DNA of 64,000 nucleotides from Pedobacter sp. B4-66 (GTDB taxonomy: Bacteria; Bacteroidota; Bacteroidia; Sphingobacteriales; Sphingobacteriaceae), in contig NZ_JAFVME010000006.1 of assembly GCF_018492665.1 (NCBI RefSeq), positions 434,001 to 498,000 on the forward strand, written 5' to 3'. A program made the translations under genes and the position numbers. Every line of letters begins with the position of its first letter. The stretch's first letter is position 1. Positions 18,409 through 27,501 of the stretch are shown in pieces. A model generated the notes under the pieces. The model was not told the origin of the DNA and did no database searches. It saw only the letters and a program-made list of their open reading frames with translations.

Positions 18409-18864
18409 ATGAAAAAGCTAATATTACTACTTACCCTGTTCGGCAGCTCTTTGGTTGCCGCATCTCAACCAAAACGAAACCTGGTTCAGGAAGAAAAGAA
18501 TAAAAAGATCGTCTCCGATTTCTTTCTCCTTTTTTACAATGATAAAGATCTTGAAAAAGCCAAAAAGATGATGCATCCTGATTTTGTAAACCATCATCCC
18601 TATTCCGGCAAAGGAGTAGAAGCTACAATTAACGCCGTCAACAAGCATCTATTTGGGAAGTTCCCTGAGTTTAAAGTCAACATCAAACGCATAACTGCTG
18701 AGCATGATCTGGTATGGATCCAATGTTATACACAGGATTTTCCGGGTGATCATGGCAAAATGTCTATGGACATATGGCGCATCAAAGATGGCAAGATTGC
18801 CGAACACTGGGATATCATACAGGACATTCCAAAAGACATTACCCCCTCGTCTATGTACGATTAA
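18409..18864 (+). CDS. Secreted SnoaL-like (NTF2-fold) protein
   Basis: 151 residues with a signal peptide (MKKLILLLTLFGSSLVAAS). The rest fits the SnoaL-like branch of the NTF2 fold: FLLFYNDKDLEKAKKMMHPDFVNHHP, then VWIQCYTQD and the closing MSMDIWRIKDGKIAEHWDIIQ. Members bind small ligands or act as cyclases or isomerases; many in this branch have no known reaction. A box TATCTTTA at 18347-18354 may be its promoter. The isochorismatase-like gene follows after 62 bp, which suggests one transcript and a role in detoxifying small molecules. Confidence 0.8.
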   Translation: MKKLILLLTLFGSSLVAASQPKRNLVQEEKNKKIVSDFFLLFYNDKDLEKAKKMMHPDFVNHHPYSGKGVEATINAVNKHLFGKFPEFKVNIKRITAEHDLVWIQCYTQDFPGDHGKMSMDIWRIKDGKIAEHWDIIQDIPKDITPSSMYD

Positions 18865-18926
18865 TAGCCATTCATTTTCATCAATCCATAAAAATTCAAT
18901 TTCATTAACCCTAATTTAAATCGAAA

Positions 18927-19583
18927 ATGTTAGCAAAAGAAAACCCAAAAGCAGGACTTGGTGCCCTGTTAACCCCAGACAACTGTGTATTGATATTGAT
19001 TGACCACCAACCTTTCCAGTTCGCCGGATTGCGAAGTCACGATACCCAAACCATAATTAACAATGTTGTTGGATTAACCAAATCAGCAAAAGTATTTGGA
19101 GTACCCACTCTTTTCACTACAGTTGTAGAACAACGCGGCGGGCTACTTATCAAGCAGCTACAAGAGATATTCCCCGACCAGAAACCTATCGACAGAACCT
19201 TTATCAACACTTGGCAAGACCCACGTATTGTAGATTGGGTAAAAGCTACAGGGAAAAAGAAGATCGTTATGGCCGCATTGTGGACAGAGATCTGCCTTGC
19301 TATGCCAGTAATACAGGCACTAGGCGAAGGACATGAGGTGTATATTGTTACTGATGCCTCTGGTGGTGTAAGTCTCGAAGCGCATGAAATGGCAGTAATG
19401 CGCATGGTTCAGGCAGGTGCCGTTCCAATTACCTGGACTGTTTTTGGCTCGGAACTTCAACGCGATTGGGCACGTACCGACACTGTACCTGCTTTAGCTG
19501 AAATGCTGGTAGACCATATGGGAAATGTGGGAACAAGCCTAACATGGGAATTCCAATTGTTAGCTACTCCGGTAACTGAATAA
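18927..19583 (+). CDS. Isochorismatase-family cysteine hydrolase (YcaC-like)
   Basis: 218 residues. The triad expected for the family is visible: Asp26 in LILIDHQPF, a Lys in the KKK run at about 110-112, and Cys123 in AALWTEICLAMP. This version of the Cys motif is typical of YcaC-like hydrolases, not of true isochorismatases. The family is cytoplasmic and hydrolyses amides or related small compounds; the physiological substrate is mostly unknown. It lies between the SnoaL-like gene and an NADP-binding reductase gene (21 bp downstream), all on the plus strand. Confidence 0.9.
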   Translation: MLAKENPKAGLGALLTPDNCVLILIDHQPFQFAGLRSHDTQTIINNVVGLTKSAKVFGVPTLFTTVVEQRGGLLIKQLQEIFPDQKPIDRTFINTWQDPRIVDWVKATGKKKIVMAALWTEICLAMPVIQALGEGHEVYIVTDASGGVSLEAHEMAVMRMVQAGAVPITWTVFGSELQRDWARTDTVPALAEMLVDHMGNVGTSLTWEFQLLATPVTE

Positions 19584-19604
19584 GCAACCTTTAAAACCAT
19601 ATTT

Positions 19605-20207
19605 ATGAAAAAGACTATTGGTATAATCGGAGCAGGCAACATCGGGCAAACGGTTGCCCGATACCTCTTAAAAGCAGGACACCCCGTAATGTTAAGCAAC
19701 AGCAGCGGGCCTGATACTTTAAAAGACATCATATCTGCATTAGGTGGGGCGGCATCCGCAGCAACAGTAGAAGCAGCAGTAAAAGCAGACATTGTATTGT
19801 TATCATTACCCTGGTCGCAAGTTCCCTCACTTACAAAAATTACAGATTGGAACAACCGGATTGTAATTGATGCAACAAATCACTTTATCAGTTATGCCCC
19901 GGATTTTGAAGTGCAAGACCTTGGCGGCCGGGCCTCAAGTGAAGTAGTTGCAGAATTGCTACCTGGCGCAAGAGTAGTTAAGGCCTTTAATACGATTTTC
20001 TTCAAAATACTAGCCGCAGATCCAAAATTGGCCGGAGGTAACAGGGTTTTGTTTATTTCTGGGGACGACAAAACGGCGAAAAATGAAATTGCAGACATTA
20101 TAACCTCAATTGGTTTTGCACCGATAGATTTAGGTTCTTTAAGTGAGGGAAGTAAACTCCAACAGGCAAAGGGAGCTCTCGCCACTTTAAATCTGGTGAA
20201 AATGTAA
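19605..20207 (+). CDS. NADP-binding oxidoreductase, F420H2:NADP reductase-like
   Basis: 200 residues. It opens with a Rossmann dinucleotide motif (IGIIGAGNIGQTVARYLLKAGH), then MLSNSSGPD, where a Ser/Arg-rich loop often reads NADP. The middle VLLSLPWSQVP and VKAFNTIFFKIL are hallmarks of the NADPH-dependent F420 reductase / ketopantoate-like family. Bacteroidota generally lack F420, so here it probably reduces another substrate with NADPH. It starts 21 bp after the isochorismatase-like gene and is likely in the same operon. Confidence 0.85.
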   Translation: MKKTIGIIGAGNIGQTVARYLLKAGHPVMLSNSSGPDTLKDIISALGGAASAATVEAAVKADIVLLSLPWSQVPSLTKITDWNNRIVIDATNHFISYAPDFEVQDLGGRASSEVVAELLPGARVVKAFNTIFFKILAADPKLAGGNRVLFISGDDKTAKNEIADIITSIGFAPIDLGSLSEGSKLQQAKGALATLNLVKM

Positions 20208-20250
20208 AAATTAATCAGTTAAACTTTATTTTTACTTGAAATGATTACCC

Positions 20251-20273
20251 GGACCAGGATTTAATCCTGGTCC
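20251..20273. repeat. Tight palindrome before an AraC-type gene
   Basis: GGACCAGGAT and ATCCTGGTCC form a perfect 10-bp stem with a 3-nt loop, ending 14 nt before the ATG at 20288. No T run follows on either strand, so it is a poor terminator. It could be an operator or a leader hairpin. Confidence 0.5.
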
Positions 20274-20287
20274 AATCAGCTGTAAAA

Positions 20288-21136
20288 ATGAAACTACTGC
20301 TCACCGATCCAAATTCCGGCGGACACTTACTGCTCCTAAGCGGGGAGCAGAACTTTGACCGTCATTTCTATAGTAAAGACCGCGATAATAAGTATTTCAC
20401 TATAGTTTGGAACCGTGGGGAGCAACAAAAGGTGACTATAGACAATGAGGAAATTGATTTTCCAGCACAGACCATTTTACCCCTGATGTTCAATCAGTCG
20501 TTTTTCTTTGAGCGAACCTCAGATCTAATAGCCTGGCAATTCAACAGGGAGTTTTACTGTATTATCGATCATGATTCAGAAGTAAGCTGTGTAGGATTTC
20601 TGTTTGGAATAAGTCGTAATTTGTTTATCAATCTTAGTGAAACTGCCCGGAAAAAAATATTGTTATTGCATCAAATGTTTGTTTCTGAAATGAACACGAG
20701 TGACAATGTACAAAACGACATGTTGGTGATGTTATTGAAGAGACTTATCATTACAGTAACCCAGTTAGCCAAATCGGAATACATCCCGGATCCCAAAATG
20801 CAGAACGATAGATTCAACACTATTCGTAAATTCAATTTACTGGTAGAAGGCAATTTTCACAATGAACATTCAGTAAATTTCTATGCTCAACAGCTAAACA
20901 AATCCCCAAAAACACTTTCAAATCTCTTTGCCATATTTAATCAAAAGACCCCTATTCAGATTATTCAGGAGCGCATAATTATTGAAGCAAAGCGGCTCTT
21001 ATACTATACAGATAAATCTGCCAAGGAAATCACCTATGAACTCGGCTTTGAAGACCCTGCTTATTTCTGCAATTTCTTCAAAAAGCACACTTCTTATTCT
21101 CCCCTTCGCTTTAGAAATAAGAAAGAAATTATTTAA
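20288..21136 (+). CDS. AraC-family transcriptional regulator
   Basis: 282 residues. The N-terminal half has a cupin-like sensor fold (LLLSGEQNFDRHFYSKDRD, ILPLMFNQSFFFERTSDLIAWQF). The C-terminal double HTH spans about 180-280: VNFYAQQLNKSPKTLSNLF, then AKEITYELGFEDPAYFCNFFKKHTSYSPLRFR, a standard AraC ending. It is the last gene of the plus-strand group and is convergent with the small envelope gene at 21193. It probably regulates the enzyme genes before it, as AraC genes often sit beside their targets; the ligand is unknown. Confidence 0.92.
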   Translation: MKLLLTDPNSGGHLLLLSGEQNFDRHFYSKDRDNKYFTIVWNRGEQQKVTIDNEEIDFPAQTILPLMFNQSFFFERTSDLIAWQFNREFYCIIDHDSEVSCVGFLFGISRNLFINLSETARKKILLLHQMFVSEMNTSDNVQNDMLVMLLKRLIITVTQLAKSEYIPDPKMQNDRFNTIRKFNLLVEGNFHNEHSVNFYAQQLNKSPKTLSNLFAIFNQKTPIQIIQERIIIEAKRLLYYTDKSAKEITYELGFEDPAYFCNFFKKHTSYSPLRFRNKKEII

Positions 21137-21192
21137 GGACTTACCAAAAAACTCTAAGCTCCTTTTAAAGTTAGATATTCAACAATGACCTA

Positions 21193-21681
21193 TCAATTTA
21201 AATTAATACCTAGCAAAATGCCCACCCAGGGCTGATGCTGGTAAATCCACTTCGTCTTGTTCTTATCCATCAAGTGATCAACTCCAAGTGCTAAGCCAAC
21301 GTTGAAACGTTTGGCATCGTATATTCCGGCAATGCCGACACTACTTACAAACCCGTCGTATTCATAATCGATCGCCTGTCGGGTTACATAAGTATTCATT
21401 GTTACTGAGCCAAGTCCGGCAAATACGCCATATCCATACCCACTATCCAGCATTTCTTTTCGTTTCCCAAGATATAGGGCAGTACTTAAATTTGCATTCA
21501 ACTGACTCGGAAATCCCCTAACTCCGGGCCTGATCTTGAAAGGTATGGTAATGATATCGATGTCTATCTTTGTGTCGCCTGCCTGCACTGGCAGTGTTTG
21601 ACCAGTTGCATCTAATGATTTACAGATACAAAAGCCAACACTGAGGATACACCCTAAGGTATAGTTTAGTCGTTTTTTCAT
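21193..21681 (-). CDS. Small secreted envelope protein of unknown function
   Basis: 162 residues with a signal-peptide-like start (MKKRLNYTLGCILSVGFCIC). The mature part alternates polar and hydrophobic residues with many Gly and Tyr (YGYGVFAGLGSVTMNTYVTRQ, VSSVGIAGIYDAKRFNVGLALGVD). It ends in an aromatic/hydrophobic strand (WVGILLGINLN). This pattern suggests a small outer-membrane beta-barrel or porin-like protein, but no family is recognised. It lies 36 bp after mgtA on the same strand and is likely co-transcribed, which hints at a link to ion stress. Confidence 0.7.
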   Translation of the reverse strand: MKKRLNYTLGCILSVGFCICKSLDATGQTLPVQAGDTKIDIDIITIPFKIRPGVRGFPSQLNANLSTALYLGKRKEMLDSGYGYGVFAGLGSVTMNTYVTRQAIDYEYDGFVSSVGIAGIYDAKRFNVGLALGVDHLMDKNKTKWIYQHQPWVGILLGINLN

Positions 21682-21717
21682 CCTTAATTTTTTTTAGAAA
21701 GCCTGCATAGCATTGGC

Positions 21718-24345
21718 CTAAAGCCACTGGCTGAATTTTCTAATGAACCAATTTTTAACCATCTGAGTAAGTAAACAATAGCTAAACAGGATGCCAACCA
21801 GCCATGGAAAATAACTTAACGGCAGAGGCTGAAGTTTAAGTGCTGCTGCAAAGGGCGAAAAGGGCAGTAAAATACCAACAACCATAATCAGACTAGTTAG
21901 CGCCACTACTGGTGCTGCTGCCCAGCTTTGAATAAAGGGAACTTTACGCGTACGGATCATGTGTACAATCAAGGTTTGTGAGAGCAGTCCCTCTATGAAC
22001 CAGCCCGATTGAAACAGGCTTTGATGTTCCGGACTGTTCGCTTTAAAAACAAAGAACATGACTGCAAAAGTTGCATAATCAAAAATGGAGCTAATTGGGC
22101 CAATAAAGACCATGAAACGGCTAATACCCCTTGCATCCCATTTTTGAGGCTTTTCAATAAACTCCTTGTCCATACTATCCCATGGAATGGAAATCTGCGA
22201 AATGTCGTACAACAAATTCTGGATTAGCAGATGGATCGGCAACATGGGTAAAAACGGTAAGAATGCGCTGGCGCCTAGCATACTAAACATATTTCCAAAA
22301 TTGCTGCTGGCCGTCATTTTTATATATTTAATGATATTGCCGAAAGTCCGACGGCCATAAATCACTCCTTTTCTAAGCACCATCAGGTCTTTTTCTAGCA
22401 GGATGATATCCGCATTTTCCTTGGCAATGTCCACCGCAGTATCAACAGATATCCCTACATCTGCATCCCTTAAGGCTGCGGCATCATTAATACCATCACC
22501 CATAAAACCAACCGTATGTCCTTTACGCTGCAGGAGTTTAACGACTCTTGATTTTTGAACCGGGCTTAACTTAGCCAGGATACTCAACTGATCTATTTGT
22601 TCCAACAGCTCATCATCACTTAGTTTATCCAATTCAGCACCCAACACAATATGGTTAACAGGAATGCCTACATCCCTGCATATTTTACGGGTAACGATCT
22701 CATTGTCTCCGGTAAGCACCTTTATACTCACCCCTAGCTTATGTAAACTTTCGATAGCAGGCTTTGCAGATGGTTTTGCAGGATCAAGGAAACCGATAAA
22801 ACCTGTTAAAACCATATTCGATTCGTCACTAATGCTATAATTAAGCGGGCGTTCATCATATTCTTTAATGGCAACCAGCAATACCCTGAGCCCCTCCTCA
22901 TTTAGTTTTCTGGAAGTATTGAGTACCGTGTCCCGCATCTGTTTATCCATAGGAACAACCTTATCCTGTTCCTTGTGCAACTGACGGTCTTCTCCCGGAT
23001 CAAAACTGTGACTGCAATGTGCCAGCATTTCTTCAACAGCCCCCTTGCAAATCAGCAAATGTTTCCCATTCTTTTGCTTCAACACTACGCTCATCCTCCT
23101 GCGGTGAAAGTCAAAAGGGATCTCATCCAGTTTCTGATAGTCTTCCTCAACCTTCAAATAATCGTGTAACTCTATGTGTTCAAGAATCGCAGCATCCAGC
23201 AGATTTTTCAAGCCAGTTTGATGAAAACTATTCAGATAAGCCCACTTCAACACTTCATCATCCTGTTCGGCTTGTACATTCAGGTGCCTTTCCAATACAA
23301 TTTTATCCATGGTTAAGGTACCGGTCTTATCCGTACACAATACATCCATTGCCCCTATGTTCTGAATGGCGTTTAAACGCTTAACAATAACATTGGATTT
23401 GCTCATATTTCTAGCTCCTTTGGCCAGATTTGCCGTTACAATCATCGGTAGCATCTCAGGAGTTAAACCTACTGCCACCGAGATACCAAAGAGCAAGGCA
23501 TCCATCCAATCCCCCTTGGTAATCCCGTTAATCAGGAAAACAAGCGGAACCATAACCAGCATAAAACGAATTAATAGCCAGCTTACTTTGTTTACCCCCT
23601 TGTCAAAACTGGTTTCAGCCCTTTTCCCTGTCAGCGTTTTACCCAAGGCACCAAAATAAGTCCTGTTTCCGGTACAAACTACCAGCGCCAATGCGGTTCC
23701 GCTTACAATATTGGTTCCCATAAAACAAATATTATCCAGCTCCAGCAATGCCTTCTGATCAGCATCTGCAATGGCGGCATGCCTTTTCTCTACCGGGAAA
23801 GATTCGCCGGTTAGCATCGCCTGACTTATAAAAAGATCTTTTGATTGCAAAATACGACAGTCAGCAGGTACCATATCTCCTGCACTCAACAGCACAATAT
23901 CGCCGGGTACCAACTCAGTAATATCGATCTCTCTTTTACCGGAAGTTTTCCTAAGCACCGTTGCTGTGGTTTTAACCATACTTTTTAATTGTTCAGCAGC
24001 ATTACTACTGGTAAATTCCTGCCAGAATCGCAATAGCACACTCAACATCACCATAACCCCCACTACAATTACGGTTTTATACTCCCTTTCAGCGGGATCA
24101 GCAAGCAGCACATCCATTACAAAAGAAATAATGGCCAACACAATCAACACTGCAATAAATGGATTAAGGAAAGCCTGAAACAACTGCACATACCAGGACG
24201 GGGCCTTGTTGTGCTGAACTTCGTTTAAACCGAACTGTTTTCTTTTGAGGCCGACCATGCGGCCGGTAAGTCCTTCCTGGTGACTGTTGAGAAGCAATAA
24301 GCTCTCCTGATTTTCTTTTTTAGCAACTTGGTGTATCAGTTTCAT
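21718..24345 (-). CDS. mgtA: Magnesium-transporting P-type ATPase MgtA/MgtB
   Basis: 875 residues from the ATG at 24343-24345; an upstream in-frame TTG at 24384 is less likely. An N-terminal cytoplasmic segment is followed by paired membrane helices (QAFLNPFIAVLIVLAIISFV). The actuator loop has MLTGESFPVEK. The phosphorylation motif DKTGTLT has Asp339. Nucleotide and hinge motifs are LTGDNE and MGDGINDAAALRDADVGISV, and the last membrane helices follow. KENADIILLEKDLMVLRKGV and the MgtA-typical KYIKMTASSNFGNMFS place it among Mg2+ importers. Located in the inner membrane. Preceded by a two-component system and four 11-bp repeats, so transcription is probably controlled by that regulator. Confidence 0.95.
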   Translation of the reverse strand: MKLIHQVAKKENQESLLLLNSHQEGLTGRMVGLKRKQFGLNEVQHNKAPSWYVQLFQAFLNPFIAVLIVLAIISFVMDVLLADPAEREYKTVIVVGVMVMLSVLLRFWQEFTSSNAAEQLKSMVKTTATVLRKTSGKREIDITELVPGDIVLLSAGDMVPADCRILQSKDLFISQAMLTGESFPVEKRHAAIADADQKALLELDNICFMGTNIVSGTALALVVCTGNRTYFGALGKTLTGKRAETSFDKGVNKVSWLLIRFMLVMVPLVFLINGITKGDWMDALLFGISVAVGLTPEMLPMIVTANLAKGARNMSKSNVIVKRLNAIQNIGAMDVLCTDKTGTLTMDKIVLERHLNVQAEQDDEVLKWAYLNSFHQTGLKNLLDAAILEHIELHDYLKVEEDYQKLDEIPFDFHRRRMSVVLKQKNGKHLLICKGAVEEMLAHCSHSFDPGEDRQLHKEQDKVVPMDKQMRDTVLNTSRKLNEEGLRVLLVAIKEYDERPLNYSISDESNMVLTGFIGFLDPAKPSAKPAIESLHKLGVSIKVLTGDNEIVTRKICRDVGIPVNHIVLGAELDKLSDDELLEQIDQLSILAKLSPVQKSRVVKLLQRKGHTVGFMGDGINDAAALRDADVGISVDTAVDIAKENADIILLEKDLMVLRKGVIYGRRTFGNIIKYIKMTASSNFGNMFSMLGASAFLPFLPMLPIHLLIQNLLYDISQISIPWDSMDKEFIEKPQKWDARGISRFMVFIGPISSIFDYATFAVMFFVFKANSPEHQSLFQSGWFIEGLLSQTLIVHMIRTRKVPFIQSWAAAPVVALTSLIMVVGILLPFSPFAAALKLQPLPLSYFPWLVGILFSYCLLTQMVKNWFIRKFSQWL

Positions 24346-24462
24346 GATTGCAGCATTTTCCCTTACAGAAAAATGCGTGATCAATCTGCAGGGAGGTTAA
24401 AAAATTGATTTCTTGTAATAACTCGGACCAGAATCCATTGCTTATTATTTTTTAATGTGCCA

Positions 24463-24470
24463 CAAAAGTA
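24463..24470 (-). promoter_or_regulatory. -7 box of the mgtA promoter
   Basis: TACTTTTG on the minus strand matches TAnnTTTG exactly. It lies 117 bp before the mgtA ATG and 23 bp from the nearest 11-bp repeat. Confidence 0.65.
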
Positions 24471-24493
24471 GACATAAAGAGCCCCTCCCATGG

Positions 24494-24537
24494 TTAGAGC
24501 CTAATTAGAATTTTATTAGAAAATCATTAGAATTTTT
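24494..24537 (-). promoter_or_regulatory. Four tandem 11-bp direct repeats: probable response-regulator site for mgtA
   Basis: Units at 24494-24504, 24505-24515, 24516-24526 and 24527-24537 each begin TTAGA (TCTAA when read on the minus strand). OmpR/PhoB-type regulators bind direct repeats one helical turn apart. The block ends at the histidine kinase stop codon and lies directly upstream of the mgtA -7 box. Confidence 0.7.
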
Positions 24538-25903
24538 AAACGTGCGGAAATTCAACAGTAAAAACTGCACCCTCATTTTTTGCTGAAGAAACCCATATCT
24601 CTCCTTTATGCAGCGTCACTATTTTTTTTGTCAGGGAGAGCCCAATACCACTTCCTCCAGCATATTGACTATTCTCGGCCCTGTAAAATGGTTTAAATAT
24701 ATGGGGCAGTTCTTCGGCAGAAATACCAATGCCATTATCCTGAAAGCGAATAATTACTTTATCTGCATAATAAGTGATAGCCACCTGACAGGCTTTATCG
24801 GCAGAGAATTTACATCCATTTTCCATGAGGTTTATAAATGCCGTATTTAACAGGTACTCATTCCCTTGTATAGAGATGAAATCATCATCCTCAATTTCTT
24901 TTTCAAAAATCAAATTAACCTGATACCCAGGACTGCGGTGTAACAGCTGGCTTCTTGCATCCATTAAAATCTCATCCAAACGAAGTTCTTTAAAGCTGAT
25001 TTTTGACGGATCATAACTGGCTTTTGCAAAATCGAGTAGATTACTGCTCAACCTGGCCAATTGTCGGCCGTCTTCAATGGCATGGCTAATCGCCTGCTTG
25101 TAATCCGTTGTGCTACGTTCCTTCTGAAGTGACAGTTCCAGCTCTCCAAGCATCGCTGCTAAAGGAGTACGGAGTTCATGAGCTATGCTCGATACAAATT
25201 GCTTCTGGGCATCAAATGAGTTTTCCAGTCTGTCAAGCATTTGGTTAAAGGTAATGGCCAGCTCTGCAATCTCGTCTTTCCCATTCCCTTCGGTAACCCT
25301 TGAATCCAGACTTTTCGCATTGATCTCTGCTACCTTACCCACCAGGTCTGATACGGGCTTAAGTGCCTGTTTAGCAAAGAAATTACCAAAAATAAACACA
25401 AGAACTATCGCAATCAGGAATCCGGAAAACAAGGTATATTTAAGTACTTCAGCATTATTTAACCCATAAACGTCTTTTGCAGCTGCCGTAATTACATAAA
25501 ATTTTCCCTGATGGGGATAAAGAAATCCAATTACCTGCAATTCACCCTGATTAAATGTTATCCTTTTACGCGCAATGATCTCGTCTATCATTGCTCTGGT
25601 CTCTTTTACTTTATCTATACTTACCGCGTCATGATAAAGCAGTTTAAAGTGTGTATCGTAAATGGCTACTTCTTCAGGATACAATTCATCAGAAGAATTT
25701 TTATAGATGAGCTGAAGCACAGCCGGGGAAATTTTTGCATCCAGTAAAAGACTGGCCTTCGTTATTGCCGACTTATACAGTTCCTTATAATACTCCTCTT
25801 CTCTATTTTTACTATAAGACAGGTATACTGTTAGCGCAAATACCAGCAAAAGCGTAGCTATAATCGCTGTAAACAGTAGAGTTAACCTATTCCTGATCTT
25901 CAT
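24536..25903 (-). CDS. Sensor histidine kinase
   Basis: 455 residues. Membrane helix 1 is at about 9-29, a periplasmic sensor of about 125 residues follows, and helix 2 is at about 156-176 (TLFSGFLIAIVLVFIFGNFF). HAMP spans about 177-230 and the HisKA motif SSIAHELRTP has phospho-accepting His242. ATPase motifs: NLMENGCKFS (N box), FQDNGIGIS (G1), and GGSGIGLSLTKKIV (G2). It phosphorylates the regulator encoded 13 bp upstream. mgtA lies just downstream on the same strand with tandem repeats between them, so the signal may be low Mg2+ or envelope stress. That signal is inference. Confidence 0.95.
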   Translation of the reverse strand: MKIRNRLTLLFTAIIATLLLVFALTVYLSYSKNREEEYYKELYKSAITKASLLLDAKISPAVLQLIYKNSSDELYPEEVAIYDTHFKLLYHDAVSIDKVKETRAMIDEIIARKRITFNQGELQVIGFLYPHQGKFYVITAAAKDVYGLNNAEVLKYTLFSGFLIAIVLVFIFGNFFAKQALKPVSDLVGKVAEINAKSLDSRVTEGNGKDEIAELAITFNQMLDRLENSFDAQKQFVSSIAHELRTPLAAMLGELELSLQKERSTTDYKQAISHAIEDGRQLARLSSNLLDFAKASYDPSKISFKELRLDEILMDARSQLLHRSPGYQVNLIFEKEIEDDDFISIQGNEYLLNTAFINLMENGCKFSADKACQVAITYYADKVIIRFQDNGIGISAEELPHIFKPFYRAENSQYAGGSGIGLSLTKKIVTLHKGEIWVSSAKNEGAVFTVEFPHV

Positions 25904-25916
25904 ACTAATGATGGTT

Positions 25917-26597
25917 TTATAAGCTTCTGAATATAAAGCCCTGACCAGGCTTGGTATGGATCAGTCGGGTTGAAAAATCCTTATCAATTTTCTTTCTCAG
26001 GTAATTGATATACACGTCAATAAAATTGGTACCTGTATCAAAATGTGCATCCCATACTTTCTCAGCTATTTCAGCTCTTGAAAGCACCCTTTCACTGTTG
26101 CGCATCATAAATTCCAGCAATTTCAATTCCTTAGGCGTTAAACTGATCTCGGTACCGGATCGGAATACCGTCTTGGTTTGGTTGTTTAACTCCAAATCCG
26201 CATACTTCAAAATAAATCCCTGATCTTTTACAGGCGCATGGTTCCTTTTCAACAAGGCCCGAACGCGAACATGAAGCTCTCTCAATTCAAAAGGCTTTAC
26301 CAGATAATCATCGGCTCCTGCATCAAAACCTTCTACCTTATCATCAGTAGTGCCCAATGCGGTAAGCATAATAATGGGAATATTAGAATACACATGCCTA
26401 ATCTCCTTGCATAAATCCAAACCATTTATTTTGGGTAAAATGATATCCATAATGATCAAGTCATAAGGTTTGGAAAGTGCCAGCTTTTTTCCCATTTCCC
26501 CATCAAAGGCAACGGTTACCTTAAAGTCCTGCTCTTCCAGTCCCCTTTTTATCAGGTCGGCCACCCTTTGGTCGTCTTCTATCAGCAGTATTTCCAT
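25917..26597 (-). CDS. OmpR-family response regulator
   Basis: 226 residues from the ATG at 26595-26597. Longer in-frame starts reach upstream of a perfect promoter box (26675-26682), so this start is favoured. The receiver domain (1-120) has the acidic pair IEDD, phospho-Asp51 in LIIMDIILP, Thr in MLTALG and Lys in YLVKPFELREL. The winged-helix DNA-binding domain (about 130-226) has LTPKELKLLEFMMRN and NFIDVYINYLRKKID. Partner of the kinase at 24536-25903. Likely target: the 11-bp repeats in front of mgtA. Confidence 0.95.
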   Translation of the reverse strand: MEILLIEDDQRVADLIKRGLEEQDFKVTVAFDGEMGKKLALSKPYDLIIMDIILPKINGLDLCKEIRHVYSNIPIIMLTALGTTDDKVEGFDAGADDYLVKPFELRELHVRVRALLKRNHAPVKDQGFILKYADLELNNQTKTVFRSGTEISLTPKELKLLEFMMRNSERVLSRAEIAEKVWDAHFDTGTNFIDVYINYLRKKIDKDFSTRLIHTKPGQGFIFRSL

Positions 26598-26674
26598 CCG
26601 TATATGATTTGTTTTAATGGTAATGAGGCTATCATGAGTACTGCTCATAATGGTTTCATAATTAATCAGCAAAG

Positions 26675-26682
26675 CAAAGATA
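26675..26682 (-). promoter_or_regulatory. -7 box of the two-component operon
   Basis: TATCTTTG followed by C on the minus strand, an exact TAnnTTTG match, 77 bp before the regulator ATG. It supports the start at 26597. Confidence 0.6.
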
Positions 26683-26831
26683 GTACTTATCACCTAGCTG
26701 CAAATAACATAACAACCATACATTTATTAAACCAAAATAAATCAGTTTCTCTCCTATAATCCCCATCCTTGGTTACCTAATTTGAGTATTTAGGAATTAT
26801 AGTGAATACCTAGGAAATTTGAAAAAGAAAT

Positions 26832-26856
26832 AGCCGGAAAAATCGTTTCCCGGCTT
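26832..26856 (-). terminator. Intrinsic terminator of the GH47 operon
   Basis: On the minus strand AGCCGGGAAA pairs with TTTTCCGGCT (one G-U pair) and ATTTCTTTTTC follows. It starts 7 bp past the HAD stop codon and ends the susC-susD-GH47-HAD run. Confidence 0.75.
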
Positions 26857-26862
26857 ATTTGA

Positions 26863-27501
26863 TTAGCCAGCTAAGAAATGGCTGGTCAGTGCTTTAAAAC
26901 TATCGAATTTAAGGTGATAAGCTGAAGTCTCACCGAATCCATAACTCACAAAGGCGAAAGGGATTCCAGCCAGCTCACTTTGCTGACTGTCGCCATCGGT
27001 ATCACCAATATAGATGGGATGCTGCAGGTTATACTTATCAATAAGTAACCTGATATTGTGGTTTTTTGGCTTAAAATTTACACCATGAGCAAATTCATCT
27101 GTTATAAAATCATTAATATTTGCCCAGTCCATAAACAGACGTATAACCTGCGCATCACAATTGCTAACGATAAATATTTTATACAGTTTAGAGAGCTCCT
27201 TTAGGCCACTATGAACATCATCATATAGTTTACCTCCCCTTTCAGGGATCAGTTCACGGGTGAATACCTCTACATCAGCAATAACCTGATCACAAATGGA
27301 TTCCCTATACCCAGGCATAACCCTGTCGATAAGGGCTTTTCTTTCCAGTCCGGTTAAAGCACAAATATCTGTCCGGCTTAAGTAAAGGTCTAATTTATGT
27401 TTATCAAAGCTGCGATTCCAAGATGCTGCATAAAGGTCTGCAGCATCCCACAAAGTCCCGTCCATATCAAAGATCAGGCTATCATATTTTGTTATTTCCA
27501 T
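26863..27501 (-). CDS. HAD-superfamily phosphatase (phosphoglycolate phosphatase / beta-phosphoglucomutase-like)
   Basis: 212 residues. Motif I is FDMDGTLWD (nucleophile and acid Asp), motif II IVSNCD, and motif III/IV Lys in FKPKNH and YIGDTDGDSQQSE. A helical cap (about 20-85) marks subfamily I. Cytoplasmic; it removes phosphate from a small phospho-compound. Its ATG overlaps the GH47 stop by 10 bp, so translation is likely coupled and it belongs to the PUL. A sugar-phosphate substrate linked to mannose use is possible but not shown. Confidence 0.9.
   Translation of the reverse strand: MEITKYDSLIFDMDGTLWDAADLYAASWNRSFDKHKLDLYLSRTDICALTGLERKALIDRVMPGYRESICDQVIADVEVFTRELIPERGGKLYDDVHSGLKELSKLYKIFIVSNCDAQVIRLFMDWANINDFITDEFAHGVNFKPKNHNIRLLIDKYNLQHPIYIGDTDGDSQQSELAGIPFAFVSYGFGETSAYHLKFDSFKALTSHFLAG

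Noticed and set aside
24346..24535. Mg2+-sensing riboswitch (M-box) before mgtA
   Set aside because: No long conserved leader or paired stem-terminator set is visible; tandem repeats explain control better.
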